Source: Acidobacteriota bacterium (GTDB lineage: Bacteria > Acidobacteriota > Vicinamibacteria > Vicinamibacterales > JAKQTR01). From it: 64,000 nt of DNA. The first letter of the stretch is position 1. Every line of letters begins with the position of its first letter. The stretch lies in the NCBI GenBank assembly GCA_029562975.1, contig JAKQTR010000050.1:62001-126000 (forward strand), read 5' to 3'. The notes below the pieces were generated by a model. It had not been told where the DNA came from. It made no database searches and saw nothing but the letters and a program-made list of their open reading frames with translations. The translations under genes and the position numbers were made by a program. This document shows positions 44,485 to 52,868 of this stretch, piece after piece.

Positions 44485-45360
44485 ATGTCAGACCACGTCA
44501 AGTTCAGCTGGAAGGCCTTCATCAGTTTCTACGTCACCTTCTCATTTGTCGTCCTCGCCGTCTCGGGCGTCATCCTGTATGTCGCTCCTCCCGGCAGGCT
44601 GGCGAACTGGACGATCTGGCGGTTGTTCCTGCTCCGCAAGGCACAGTGGCAGTCGATCCACACGGTCGTCGCGCTGCTCTTCCTCGTCGCGGTCGGCTTC
44701 CACGTCTACTTCAACTGGAAGGTCCTGGTCGCGTACGTCAGGTCGAGGCTGCATGCGGGCATCCGGATGAAGCGGGAGCTGGCAGCGGCATCCATCCTGG
44801 GTTCGGTGGTCCTGGCGGCCTCAATCGGGGCGGTGCCTCCTTTCAGCGCCGTCATGAGCTTCGGAGAGGACATCAAGAACTCGTGGTCCAGCGCGGCGAC
44901 CGAGCCGCCGGTGCCGCACGCCGAGTTGATGACGATTGAATCGCTTGCGGCCACGGTGAAGCTGGCTGCCGAGACGGTCATCGCGAATCTCGAACGAAGC
45001 GGGATCCAGGGCGCCGCGGCCTGGAAGACGGTCCAGCAGATTGCCGGCGAGAACGGGCTGACGCCGCAGCAGGTGTACCAGAAGGGGCTTGGCGGCGCGG
45101 CTAAGCCGGCGGCTGGCGCGGGGGGAGGCGGCTGGGGCCGCCTGACGGTGCAGGAGGTGTGCGAGCGCTCAGGCGTCCGGTTCGACGACGCCCTGGCGCG
45201 ACTGCGTGCCGTGGGCCTTGACGCGACGGCGTCCACGCCGGTCCGCGATCTGGCCGCGCGCGCGGGCAGGACGCCGATGGACATCGCGGCGATCATCGCC
45301 GGGAACCAGGCGGCCGTTCCCGGGCCCGGCGCGCACCCTCCGGACGGGACGCCACGGTAG
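44485..45360 (+). CDS. DUF4405 cytochrome-b561-like membrane protein with helical C-terminal repeats
   Basis: A 291-residue protein. Three membrane helices (about 10-32, 56-76 and 96-116) include histidines in WQSIHTVVALLFLVAVGFHVYFNW, the heme-ligand pattern of DUF4405/cytochrome b561-type proteins. After a short periplasmic linker the C-terminal half contains two repeated small helical units: about 150-205 (ESLAATVKLAAETVIANLE and VQQIAGENGLTPQQVY) and about 220-275 (LTVQEVCERSGVRFDDAL and VRDLAARAGRTPMDIAAII). This fusion is unusual. It is probably co-regulated with the secreted Gly-rich protein. Start ATG at 44485. Confidence 0.78.
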   Translation: MSDHVKFSWKAFISFYVTFSFVVLAVSGVILYVAPPGRLANWTIWRLFLLRKAQWQSIHTVVALLFLVAVGFHVYFNWKVLVAYVRSRLHAGIRMKRELAAASILGSVVLAASIGAVPPFSAVMSFGEDIKNSWSSAATEPPVPHAELMTIESLAATVKLAAETVIANLERSGIQGAAAWKTVQQIAGENGLTPQQVYQKGLGGAAKPAAGAGGGGWGRLTVQEVCERSGVRFDDALARLRAVGLDATASTPVRDLAARAGRTPMDIAAIIAGNQAAVPGPGAHPPDGTPR

Positions 45361-45380
45361 CCGGCGAGGCAGGCGGCGAG

Positions 45381-45409
45381 GGCCGGCCGCGCGGGCAGTC
45401 CCGCCGGCC
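45381..45409. terminator. Possible bidirectional hairpin
   Basis: GGCCGGC (45381-45387) and GCCGGCC (45403-45409) can pair around a 15-base loop in the gap between the convergent DUF4405 and aminotransferase genes. It may terminate transcription from both sides. No T-tract. Confidence 0.35.
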
Positions 45410-45427
45410 AGCAAGCCTCCGGCGGCG

Positions 45428-46882
45428 TCAGAGCAGCGCGGGCGCGCCCGTCACGGGATCCGCCGGCACGTCCTTGAAGCGCTCCGCGAAGGCCACCAGC
45501 GCGTAGGCGTCGGCGAAGTTCGACGCGAGGCCGAAGGACGCCCGCATCGTGTTCGGCGTCTTCCCGGTCGAGAAGCGGATGGTCTCCGTGCAGTCTTCGA
45601 AGGTGACTGCCGGCGCGCTGCCCACGAAGCAGAGCGCCATGTCGTCGCGCGTGATGCCGTGCGCGACCTCGCCGTCGCCCGGGTTGCAGAAGCACCCCGT
45701 GCGCAGCGAGATGCCCGACCGGCCTGCCGCCGCCTCGAGCGCGCGGACGTCGTACGGCATGCCATCCGGGGCGAGCAGGTAGAAGGCGATCGTGCCGCCG
45801 CGCCGGGCGAGTTCGGTCGGGCCGAAGACGCGCGCGAGCCGCGCGCCGCTGGTATGGGCCAGCGCCGCCAGCCGGTCGACGAGCCAGCCGGTCAGCGCCA
45901 TGACCCGCTCGTGGATGAGGTCGATGCCGACCGACGCGAGGTGCTCGAGGCCAATCGTCACGGCGGGCAGGCTGAGGTAGTCCACCGTCCCGTCCTCGAA
46001 GCCCGAGTGCCCGGGCGCCAGGTGGTGCCACCCGTCGCCCTGCACCGACGCCACCGTGATAGTGCCTCCCGCGAACCACGGGCGGCGCAGCTCGCGCAGC
46101 GCCTCGTGGCGGTAGATCAGGGCGCCGATGCCGGTCGGGTAGCCGAACATCTTGTAGAACGACAGCGGCACGAAGTCGGGCTTCACGCCCGCCAGGTCGA
46201 GGCGGTTCGTCGGCGCGAACGCGGCGCAGTCCAGCAGCACGCGCCACCCGCGCTCGCGCGCCCATGCCACCCACTCCAGCGGGTGCTGCACGCCGCTGAA
46301 GTTCGACTGCGCGGGATACGCGAACAGGCACGGCGTCCCCGCCGGCGCCAGCTCCAGCTCGGCCCGCACCACGTCGGGGTCGCACCGCAGTTCGGGGCTG
46401 CAGACGGGCACGTAGGTGACCCGCGCGCCGAGCCGGCGCGCGTACTCCCGGATGCCGTTCACGGAGTTGTGGTTGTCGTAGGTCAGCAGGTAGCGGCCGC
46501 CCGGCCCGAACGGGAACGATTCCCCGACCAGCTTCAGGGCGCCGCTGGCGTTGGCCGCGAAGATCACGCCGTACTCGGCGGGGTCCGCGTTGAAGAACCC
46601 GAGCACGGCGGCCCGCGCCTCGTCGACGAGCCCGGACGAGGCGCGGGACGTCGGGTTCCCGGAGTGCGGGTTGCCGAGCACGCTGCCGAGGAGGAGATCC
46701 TGGTGCCGCCGGATCTGCGATGACGAGAAGAGGCCGCCGCCCGTGTAGTCGAGGTACACGTGCCCGAGCGCGTCCAGGCGCGCGTAGTCGGACGCGCGCA
46801 GGGCGTCCAGCGCGGAGGTGGCCGCGTAGCCGGGAAACGTGCTCAGGAACCGCTCGAATGCGTCCGCGTACCTGGTGTCCAT
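45428..46882 (-). CDS. Class V aminotransferase, MOCOS-like
   Basis: A 484-residue PLP enzyme with the fold-I class V features: substrate/PLP loop NPHSGNPTSRASS, DCAAFAPTNRLDL with the aspartate, the PLP-lysine in SFYKMFGYPTGIGALIYR and the cysteine-containing active loop LRTGCFCNPGDGE. The pair SFYK-x-FG-x-PTG-x-GAL plus RTGCFCN is characteristic of the NifS-like domain of molybdenum cofactor sulfurases (MOCOS). It is therefore likely a sulfur-mobilising or selenium/sulfur lyase enzyme. I chose the ATG at 46882; a GTG ten codons earlier (46912) is possible. It ends the DsrC/DsrMK-type operon. Confidence 0.85.
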   Translation of the reverse strand: MDTRYADAFERFLSTFPGYAATSALDALRASDYARLDALGHVYLDYTGGGLFSSSQIRRHQDLLLGSVLGNPHSGNPTSRASSGLVDEARAAVLGFFNADPAEYGVIFAANASGALKLVGESFPFGPGGRYLLTYDNHNSVNGIREYARRLGARVTYVPVCSPELRCDPDVVRAELELAPAGTPCLFAYPAQSNFSGVQHPLEWVAWARERGWRVLLDCAAFAPTNRLDLAGVKPDFVPLSFYKMFGYPTGIGALIYRHEALRELRRPWFAGGTITVASVQGDGWHHLAPGHSGFEDGTVDYLSLPAVTIGLEHLASVGIDLIHERVMALTGWLVDRLAALAHTSGARLARVFGPTELARRGGTIAFYLLAPDGMPYDVRALEAAAGRSGISLRTGCFCNPGDGEVAHGITRDDMALCFVGSAPAVTFEDCTETIRFSTGKTPNTMRASFGLASNFADAYALVAFAERFKDVPADPVTGAPALL

Positions 46883-46916
46883 GGATGCTGATCGCCGCGG
46901 CGCCCGCGTCACCGCG

Positions 46917-48515
46917 TCAGCGCCACTCCCACTCGATAAAGCCCGGGTTGACGTCCTTCATCGCGTTGACGACGAGCTCCGCCAGCCCGCCGTACATGAT
47001 GCCATGGCGGCGCCACACATCGTGGAACGCCAGCAGGTCCCGGATCTGGCCCTTGCAGTTGCTGCAGGGCGCGCACACGTACTTCCGGACGGCGGGCTCG
47101 AGGCAGTCCGAGAAGGCGTCGAGGACCTGCTGCAGCTTCCTGCGCCCGGCGACCTGCGATCGCCAGTCCTGGAATCCGTTGCCGCCCATGACCGCGAAGC
47201 CGCTGCCGCCGCCGCAGCAGTAGTTGTCGACGCCGTGCGGCGTCATCTCGCGGAACCGCGGGCACACGAGCCGCAGCACCTCGCGCTGCGGCTCGACGAC
47301 GCCCATCAGGCGGACGACGTTGCACGGGTCGTGCAGCGTCACCGGGAAGTCGTTGCGGGACGGGTCGAGGCGCAAGCGGCCGCCGGCCACGATGTCCCGC
47401 AGCAGGGTAAGCGCGCTCTCGCGGGGAATGCGGAGATCGCCGTCGAGCAGCCGGTCGGCGACGACGAGCAGGGCCTTGTGGGCGTGGCCGCACTCGCCGA
47501 CGACGATCTTCTTCACTTTCAGCGCCTTCGCGATCTCCGCGTGCATCCGCGCCACGCGGGCCAGCTGCGCGTCGTCGTACCAGACGCCGTAGTTCACCGA
47601 GTCGTACCCCGCGATGTCCGACGACATCGTCCAGGAGATCCCGGCGGCGTTCAGGATCACGGCGAACGCGCCGGGGTTCTCGGGCCAGGAGAGGATCTCG
47701 CCCGCGTTGTGGATCAGCAGGACGTCCGCGCCCTCCACGTCCCACGGCGTCTCGACCGCGACGCCGGTCTTCTCCGTCATCTCCTCGTCGATGAACGAGG
47801 CGTTGTCCCTGACGGCCGCCGCGTTCATTCCGGTGGACGACCCCACTTTCATCTGGAGCATCGAGCCCGAGGCATGGAGCTCCGTCGGCGCGATGCCCAG
47901 CTCCTGGCTGAAGAGCTTGCGGATCTCGTGGGCGATGAGCCCGTTGTCCACGCCGATCGGGCACGCCTGCGCGCACCGGCGGCAGAGGTTGCAGCGGTAG
48001 GCCAGCTCGCCGAGGCGCGCCACGAGCGGCCAGGTCACCTCGACGCGCCCGTGCTGCCAGGCCGAGACGAGGCCGCCGCCCTTGACGTGCTCGAAGTACA
48101 GCCTGCGGAAGATCTCCGATCGGAACGTCGGCCGGTACAGCTCCTCCCGTCCGGACGACTCGAAGACGTGGCAGGCGTCCGAGCAGGTCTGGCAGCGCGC
48201 GCAGTGCTCCATGCTGAGCAGGAGCGGCTGCAGGAACGTCCAGTTGTTCTCGCGCGAGAAGAGCTTCTCCAGCCCCGACAGGAACGCGCCGACAAGGGCG
48301 TCCCTTTCGGCCTTCGTCGCGGGATCGGGAAACGCCAGGACGCGCGTCCCGTCGAGCGGATACCCGGCGGCGTCCATCCTGGCGGGCCACGCGGCCGCGA
48401 GCTTCGCCGGCGGCGGCCCCGGGCTCGACAGCGGGGGGAGGTCGGCCGGGTCGATCCGTGCGACGGGCTCGCGATCGGCCCGCGCCAGGTCCGAGAACTT
48501 CGTGCGCGGCCTCAT
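46917..48515 (-). CDS. DsrK-like (HdrD-type) iron-sulfur protein
   Basis: A 532-residue cytosolic Fe-S protein. Two 4Fe-4S ferredoxin motifs, CARCQTCSDACHVF (about residue 103) and CNLCRRCAQACPIG (about 175), precede two CCG-type domains. The visible ligands are HDPCNVVRL, NYCCGGGSGF (about 432) and CAPCSNCKGQ (about 494), the set-up of the non-cubane 4Fe-4S centre of HdrD/DsrK. The family passes electrons between a membrane quinone/heme subunit and a disulfide of DsrC or heterodisulfide. The ATG overlaps the stop of the membrane gene (ATGA), and the DsrC gene is two genes upstream. Confidence 0.9.
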   Translation of the reverse strand: MRPRTKFSDLARADREPVARIDPADLPPLSSPGPPPAKLAAAWPARMDAAGYPLDGTRVLAFPDPATKAERDALVGAFLSGLEKLFSRENNWTFLQPLLLSMEHCARCQTCSDACHVFESSGREELYRPTFRSEIFRRLYFEHVKGGGLVSAWQHGRVEVTWPLVARLGELAYRCNLCRRCAQACPIGVDNGLIAHEIRKLFSQELGIAPTELHASGSMLQMKVGSSTGMNAAAVRDNASFIDEEMTEKTGVAVETPWDVEGADVLLIHNAGEILSWPENPGAFAVILNAAGISWTMSSDIAGYDSVNYGVWYDDAQLARVARMHAEIAKALKVKKIVVGECGHAHKALLVVADRLLDGDLRIPRESALTLLRDIVAGGRLRLDPSRNDFPVTLHDPCNVVRLMGVVEPQREVLRLVCPRFREMTPHGVDNYCCGGGSGFAVMGGNGFQDWRSQVAGRRKLQQVLDAFSDCLEPAVRKYVCAPCSNCKGQIRDLLAFHDVWRRHGIMYGGLAELVVNAMKDVNPGFIEWEWR

Positions 48516-49450
48516 GGCCCGTCCTCGCGCGAAGGGTTCGTCGCGACCACGTCCGCCCAGGTGCCATCGCCGCGCCCGCGCATGTGGGAGGCGGCCCACG
48601 TCGGCCGGTGCGCCAGGCTCGCCGAAAGCGCGGTGCGGAGCCGCCGCGCCTCGCCAAGCGGCGCGTCGTCCCATCGGACGGCGTGATACGTGAAGTACTT
48701 CCCGACGAAGTGCGACATGTGCGTCAGAGGGATGTACGCCAGCAGCAGGGCCGACAGGACGATGCCGGCGCCCAGGAGGGCCGGGATGGGAACGGCCAGG
48801 TCCCACCGCAGCAGGCCCGCCGCGATCGCGAGCGCCCCGGGCGCTCCGTCCTGGCGCGTCGCCCAGCCAAGGCCCAGGGCCGACAAGGCCACGATGAAGA
48901 AGCCCAGGTTGAAGAAGTCACCCGGGCTCGAGTACGCGCGCAGGGCGGGATCCTGGATCCGCCGCAGGAGCAGGGCGCACGCGCCGGCAATCGCCAGGGC
49001 GAGGCCTGCGGCGCCGACGGCCGTGACCGCCGTCACGCAGCCGCGGCCGAACGCGCCGCCGGGCCACGCGCCGCCCAAGCCGAGCGTGGCACCCGCCAGG
49101 GCGAGCAGGGCGACGGCGGCGGCGGCCAGAAGGTACAGCCCCAGGTGAAACGGGAACGAGCGGTACCACAGCCCCCGGTTGAACTCCCGCAGCGCCTTCA
49201 ACAGGAGCATCTCCGGCAGCATCGCCGCCAGCTCGCCCCGCAGGTTCCGCTGCCGGGGCTGGCGCCACCACTCGCTCTGCTCGAAATACGAGCCGCCGTG
49301 CGCCGCGCGATCGGCGCGCTCGTGGGGCACTGGATACAGCTCCCACCTGAGGTGCATCGGCTGCCGGGCGTACTGCACGGCGCGGGCGGCGGTCCCCACC
49401 GCGAACGCCAGCACGCCGAAGACGATCGCCGCGTAGACGAAGACCGTCAT
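48512..49450 (-). CDS. DsrM/NarI-like membrane subunit
   Basis: A 312-residue integral membrane protein with six or more hydrophobic segments (about 1-18, 88-102, 104-122, 130-160, 180-200 and 230-260). Histidines in FPFHLGLYLL and PLTHMSHFVGKYFTYHAVRW resemble heme-b ligands of nitrate reductase gamma/DsrM. The C-terminal HMSHFVGKYFTYHAV motif is shared by DsrM and HdrE-type subunits. It forms the quinone-reactive partner of the DsrK-like protein, encoded with an ATGA overlap. The start is the ATG at 49450, before the first hydrophobic helix. Confidence 0.85.
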   Translation of the reverse strand: MTVFVYAAIVFGVLAFAVGTAARAVQYARQPMHLRWELYPVPHERADRAAHGGSYFEQSEWWRQPRQRNLRGELAAMLPEMLLLKALREFNRGLWYRSFPFHLGLYLLAAAAVALLALAGATLGLGGAWPGGAFGRGCVTAVTAVGAAGLALAIAGACALLLRRIQDPALRAYSSPGDFFNLGFFIVALSALGLGWATRQDGAPGALAIAAGLLRWDLAVPIPALLGAGIVLSALLLAYIPLTHMSHFVGKYFTYHAVRWDDAPLGEARRLRTALSASLAHRPTWAASHMRGRGDGTWADVVATNPSREDGP

Positions 49451-49472
49451 GGGTCTCAGGGGCTCCGGGCGG

Positions 49473-49790
49473 TCAGACGCAGCCCGTCGGCTTGGGCAGG
49501 CCCGCCACCTTGCACGCGCCATTGGCCGGGCCGGACGGGAACAGCTCGTAGACGCGGGCGAGCTTGAGCCCGGTTTCCTTGCACAGCTTCCGGACCATCG
49601 GGGCGATCCCGAACTGCAGGTAGTACTCGCGCAGGTACCGCACGAGCTTCCAGTGCTCGTCGGTCATCTCCGCGATCCCCTCGGTCGTCGCGAAGTCCCG
49701 CGCAACGTCGTCGTTCCAGATCTGCGGGTCCTGGAGGAAGCCGTTGTCATCGACGTGGTAGGGCCTGCCGTTGAGCTCGACGATGGGCAT
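49473..49790 (-). CDS. dsrC: DsrC/TusE-type sulfur carrier with both cysteines
   Basis: A 105-residue protein with the DsrC fold: DDNGFLQDPQIWNDDVA, then MTDEHWKLVRYLREYYLQFGIAPM, then the C-terminal arm NGACKVAGLPKPTGCV. The arm holds Cys93 and Cys104, eleven residues apart, the pair that forms the substrate trisulfide or disulfide in true DsrC (TusE has only the last one). DsrC carries sulfur in dissimilatory sulfur metabolism and is the redox partner of DsrMK, whose homologues are encoded directly downstream. No DsrA or DsrB is in the window. Confidence 0.93.
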   Translation of the reverse strand: MPIVELNGRPYHVDDNGFLQDPQIWNDDVARDFATTEGIAEMTDEHWKLVRYLREYYLQFGIAPMVRKLCKETGLKLARVYELFPSGPANGACKVAGLPKPTGCV

Positions 49791-49816
49791 ACGCGTGCCG
49801 TCCTGACTGGTCCCGG

Positions 49817-50986
49817 TCAACGGGCTTTCGCCGCGCGCGCGGCGGCAATCTCGCCGACGGCGCCAATGGCCGCCTCGATGTGCGCGTCCGTGTTGAACGG
49901 CCCGATCCCGAACCGGACCGCGCCCTTGATCGCGTCGAGGCCCAGCTGCGCGTGAACGAGCGGCGCGCAGTGCAGCCCCGTGCGGCATGCGATGTTGTGA
50001 TCCACGTCCAAGATGGTTCCGGTGTTCCCCGCCTCGAACCCGTCCACGTTGAACACCATCACGGCAATGTGGTCGGCCAAGTCGTCCTGACAGTACATCG
50101 TGACGTTGGGGATGCCCCGGAGCCCCTCCACCAGCCGCCGCAGGAGCCGCATCTCGTGCGCCTCGATGGCGGCCAGGCCCTGCTGCTCGAGCCAGCTGAC
50201 GCCGGCGTGGAGGCCGGCGATGCCCAGGACGTTGGGCGTGCCGTACTCGAGGCGCCAGGGGTATTCGTCGAGGTGGAAGGGATGCGCCGAGCGTACGCCC
50301 GTGCCGCCCGCGCGGGTGTGCCGGATGTCCACGTGGGGCTGGACGTACAGGCCGCCGATGCCCGTCGGCCCCATCAGCGACTTGTGGCCCGTAAACGCCA
50401 GCACGTCCACGTGCATGGCCTGCACGTCGATGGGGATCTTGCCCGCCGTCTGCGACGAGTCCACGACGAAGCGGATGCCCCGCTCGCGGCACAGCCTGCC
50501 GACCTCGGCGACGGGCTGGACGGTGCCGATGACGTTCGAGCCGTGATTCATCGCGACGACGCGCGTGTTCGGCTTGAAGCGGGCCGCGATGTCGCCCGGA
50601 TCGACGAAGCCCCGGCCGTCGAACGGCACCCGATCGACCTCGACGCCGTGGTACTGCGAGAGGTGGTGCAGCGGGCGCAGCACCGAGTTGTGCTCCACCG
50701 TCGTCGTGATGGCGTGATCGCCCGGGGACAGCATCCCGAACAGGGCCAGGTTCAGGGCGTCGGTGGAGTTGTAGGTGAAGACGAGCCGGTCGGGATCCGT
50801 GCCGTTGAAGAAGCGGGTGAGCTGCCTGCGGGTGTCGTCCACCAGCTGCCCCGCCTCCATGCAGAGATCGTAGCCGGACCGCCCCGGGTTCACCCCGTGC
50901 GACCGGAAGAACCGGTCCATGAAGACGTACGTGTCCTCGGGCTTCGGATACGACGTCGCAGCGTTGTCGAGGTAAATCATGCTCAT
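49817..50986 (-). CDS. Cysteine desulfurase-like class V PLP enzyme
   Basis: A 389-residue enzyme: start IYLDNAATSYPKPEDTYVFM, loop EHNSVLRPL with PLP-contacting His, SNVIGTVQP, VVDSSQTAGK, the PLP-lysine FTGHKSLMGPTG and the active cysteine in ACRTGLHCAPL near the C-terminus. The overall sequence matches the EF2568-type cysteine-desulfurase family, some members of which are encoded beside selenium-dependent molybdenum hydroxylases (general knowledge). Here it is the first gene of the DsrC-DsrM-DsrK operon and may supply persulfide to DsrC. A strong promoter lies about 45 bp upstream. Confidence 0.88.
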   Translation of the reverse strand: MSMIYLDNAATSYPKPEDTYVFMDRFFRSHGVNPGRSGYDLCMEAGQLVDDTRRQLTRFFNGTDPDRLVFTYNSTDALNLALFGMLSPGDHAITTTVEHNSVLRPLHHLSQYHGVEVDRVPFDGRGFVDPGDIAARFKPNTRVVAMNHGSNVIGTVQPVAEVGRLCRERGIRFVVDSSQTAGKIPIDVQAMHVDVLAFTGHKSLMGPTGIGGLYVQPHVDIRHTRAGGTGVRSAHPFHLDEYPWRLEYGTPNVLGIAGLHAGVSWLEQQGLAAIEAHEMRLLRRLVEGLRGIPNVTMYCQDDLADHIAVMVFNVDGFEAGNTGTILDVDHNIACRTGLHCAPLVHAQLGLDAIKGAVRFGIGPFNTDAHIEAAIGAVGEIAAARAAKAR

Positions 50987-51027
50987 GGGAATCCCGCAGG
51001 AGAGGGATACGGCGACCGGCGAGCCGG

Positions 51028-51056
51028 ATTATTATACTCTGCCGCGGGCGGGTCAA
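51028..51056 (-). promoter_or_regulatory. Promoter of the DsrC operon
   Basis: On the minus strand TTGACC (51056-51051) and AATAAT (51033-51028) are separated by 17 bp; the overlapping TATAAT (51036-51031) is an alternative -10. The start is expected near 51020, about 34 bases before the first ATG. Confidence 0.6.
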
Positions 51057-51118
51057 CCGGGCGGCGACGAGGCGGCAGGAAGGGCGCGACCGGCGGCGGA
51101 TCGGCCGGGCGCGACGCG

Positions 51119-51145
51119 CCCGGGAGCGGCCGGGCCGCTCCCGGG
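51119..51145 (-). terminator. Strong hairpin after the trans-sulfuration gene
   Basis: CCCGGGAGCGGC and GCCGCTCCCGGG form a perfect 12-bp stem with a CGG loop, 18 bp beyond the stop of the gene at 51163. The T-tract is missing, as usual at this GC content. It separates that gene from the DsrC operon. Confidence 0.6.
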
Positions 51146-51162
51146 CCGGACGCCGGAGCGAG

Positions 51163-52341
51163 TCAGCCGCTCAGGGCCTGGTCGAGGTCCGCGATGAGGT
51201 CCTCCACGTCCTCGATGCCGACGGCATAGCGCACGAGGCCGTCGGTGAACCCGGCGGCGTCCCGCGCCTCCTTGGACATCGAGGCGTGGGTCATGGACGC
51301 CGGATGCTCGATGAGCGTCTCGACGCCGCCCAGCGACACGGCCAGCGTCGCCAGCCGGACGCGATCCATGAGCCGCCGCCCGGCTTCGAGGCCTCCCTTG
51401 AGCTCGAAGCTGATCATCGACCCGAAGCCGCTCATCTGCCGCCGGGCCAGCTCGTGCTGGGGGTGCGAGGGCAGCCCGATGTAGCGGACGCTTGCCACCA
51501 TCGGATGCGCTTCGAGCCAGCGCGCGATGGCCATCGCGTTGGCCTGCGCGCGCTCCACGCGGAGACCCAGGGTCTTCAGGCCGCGCAGCACCAGGAAGGC
51601 CTGGTGCGGATCCATGCTGCAGCCGGTCTGCACCATGACGTCCCGAAGGCGCGCCAGCAGGCCGGCGTCGCCGGCCACGATCACGCCGCCGACGACGTCG
51701 GCGTGGCCGTTGATGAACTTCGTGATCGAGTGCAGCACGATGTCGGCGCCGAGATCCAGCGGACGCTGGAGGTAGGGGCTGGCGAACGTGTTGTCCACGG
51801 CCAGCAGTGCGCCGTGATCGTGCGCGATGGCCGCCGCCCCGGCGATGTCGGTGACCTGCATGGCCGGGTTCGACGGCGACTCGACGTACACGAGGCGCGT
51901 CTCCGGCCGCATCGCCCGCTTCAGGTTGTCGAGGTCGGAGGTGTCCACGAAATCAGCCTCGACCCCGTACCGCCGGTAGTGCTTCTCGACGAGCCCGCGG
52001 CTCGGGCCGTACACCGAGGCCGTGCTCACGAGGTGCGCGCCCTGGCCCAGCACCGTCATGTAGACCGTGTTGACCGCCCCGAGGCCCGAACTGGTGGCGA
52101 CGCCGCCGGCGCCGTTCTCAATCGACGCCACCGCGTCCTCGAAGGCGCCGATCGTGGGGTTCCCGATGCGCGTGTAGATGTAGCCCTTTTCCCGCCCGGC
52201 AAACAGCGCCGCGCCGTGCTCGGCATTCCGGAAGGCGAACGTCGAGCTCTGGTAGATGGGGACGTTCACCGCTCCCGTCGCGTCGGGACGGTACGTGCCG
52301 TGGACGAGCCTGCTGTTGATGCCCGGCTGCTTGGCCTGCAT
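51163..52341 (-). CDS. Cystathionine gamma-lyase/synthase family PLP enzyme
   Basis: A 392-residue trans-sulfuration enzyme: RLVHGTYRPDATGAVNVPIYQSSTF starts the fold, the subunit-phosphate loop is YTRIGNPT (about 57), PLP contact YVESPSNP (about 152), DNTFASPYLQRPLDLGAD (about 183) and the PLP-lysine in SITKFINGHADVVGG (about 205). C-terminal substrate residues are in SLGGVETLIEHPASMTH. The family includes CGS, CGL, methionine gamma-lyase and O-acetylhomoserine sulfhydrylase; which reaction is carried out here is unclear. It ends in the hairpin at 51119 and is preceded by the CGGC gene. Confidence 0.92.
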   Translation of the reverse strand: MQAKQPGINSRLVHGTYRPDATGAVNVPIYQSSTFAFRNAEHGAALFAGREKGYIYTRIGNPTIGAFEDAVASIENGAGGVATSSGLGAVNTVYMTVLGQGAHLVSTASVYGPSRGLVEKHYRRYGVEADFVDTSDLDNLKRAMRPETRLVYVESPSNPAMQVTDIAGAAAIAHDHGALLAVDNTFASPYLQRPLDLGADIVLHSITKFINGHADVVGGVIVAGDAGLLARLRDVMVQTGCSMDPHQAFLVLRGLKTLGLRVERAQANAMAIARWLEAHPMVASVRYIGLPSHPQHELARRQMSGFGSMISFELKGGLEAGRRLMDRVRLATLAVSLGGVETLIEHPASMTHASMSKEARDAAGFTDGLVRYAVGIEDVEDLIADLDQALSG

Positions 52342-52375
52342 GGCGGCTCCCGCGTGAGTGGATCGCCCGTCGCGA

Positions 52376-52822
52376 TCAGTCGTAGGCCAGCCTGACCGCC
52401 CGGTCCGCGAGGGTCGGCGCGAGGCGCGCCGGCCAGTCCGGCCCGCTCCAGGTCCCGCAGGCCTGGTGCGTCAGGTAGTACTTCTCGGGTATCGGGTGCG
52501 TTCCGATGACCACCGGGATTCCGTACTTCTTCGCGATGAACGTCGTGAACGCGTCGATGCGCGGGCACGGGGGATAGCCGACGACGAGGCCGGTCGCCAG
52601 GTGGATGACGTCGGCCCCGTTCCTCTTCATCTCGCCGGGCGCGTACTCCACGTTCCCGCCCGGGCATCCGTTGCAGGTCGTGAAGCCGACCAGCTCCACC
52701 TCGCGCCCCCGGTACGCGCTGAAGGCCCCCTCGCGGGCCTTGAGGGCGCGCAGGCACTTCCCGCCAGCGCACGTGCGGTAGCGGTCGCAGATGATGATCC
52801 CGACGCGGACTGGCTCAGCCAT
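52376..52822 (-). CDS. CGGC domain-containing metal-binding protein
   Basis: A 148-residue protein of the CGGC domain family: IIICDRYRTCAGGKCLRALKAR near the N-terminus, VELVGFTTCNGCPGGNVEY in the middle and PPCPRIDAF near residue 105. The many cysteines suggest a metal or Fe-S site. I chose the ATG at 52822 because GGAGGG lies 8 bp before it; an in-frame ATG six codons earlier exists. Function unknown; genes for such proteins often sit near hydrogenase, Dsr or other anaerobic redox genes, as here. Confidence 0.82.
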   Translation of the reverse strand: MAEPVRVGIIICDRYRTCAGGKCLRALKAREGAFSAYRGREVELVGFTTCNGCPGGNVEYAPGEMKRNGADVIHLATGLVVGYPPCPRIDAFTTFIAKKYGIPVVIGTHPIPEKYYLTHQACGTWSGPDWPARLAPTLADRAVRLAYD

Positions 52823-52868
52823 GGTGTCGCCCTCCGTCATCCGAACACGCCGGCCGCCCGGCCGGCCG

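Noticed and set aside
44104-44522. Minus-strand frame interrupted by TGA as a selenoprotein candidate
   Set aside because: The flanking sequence is low-complexity Arg/Pro-rich and has no recognisable domain or SECIS-like stem that I can see.
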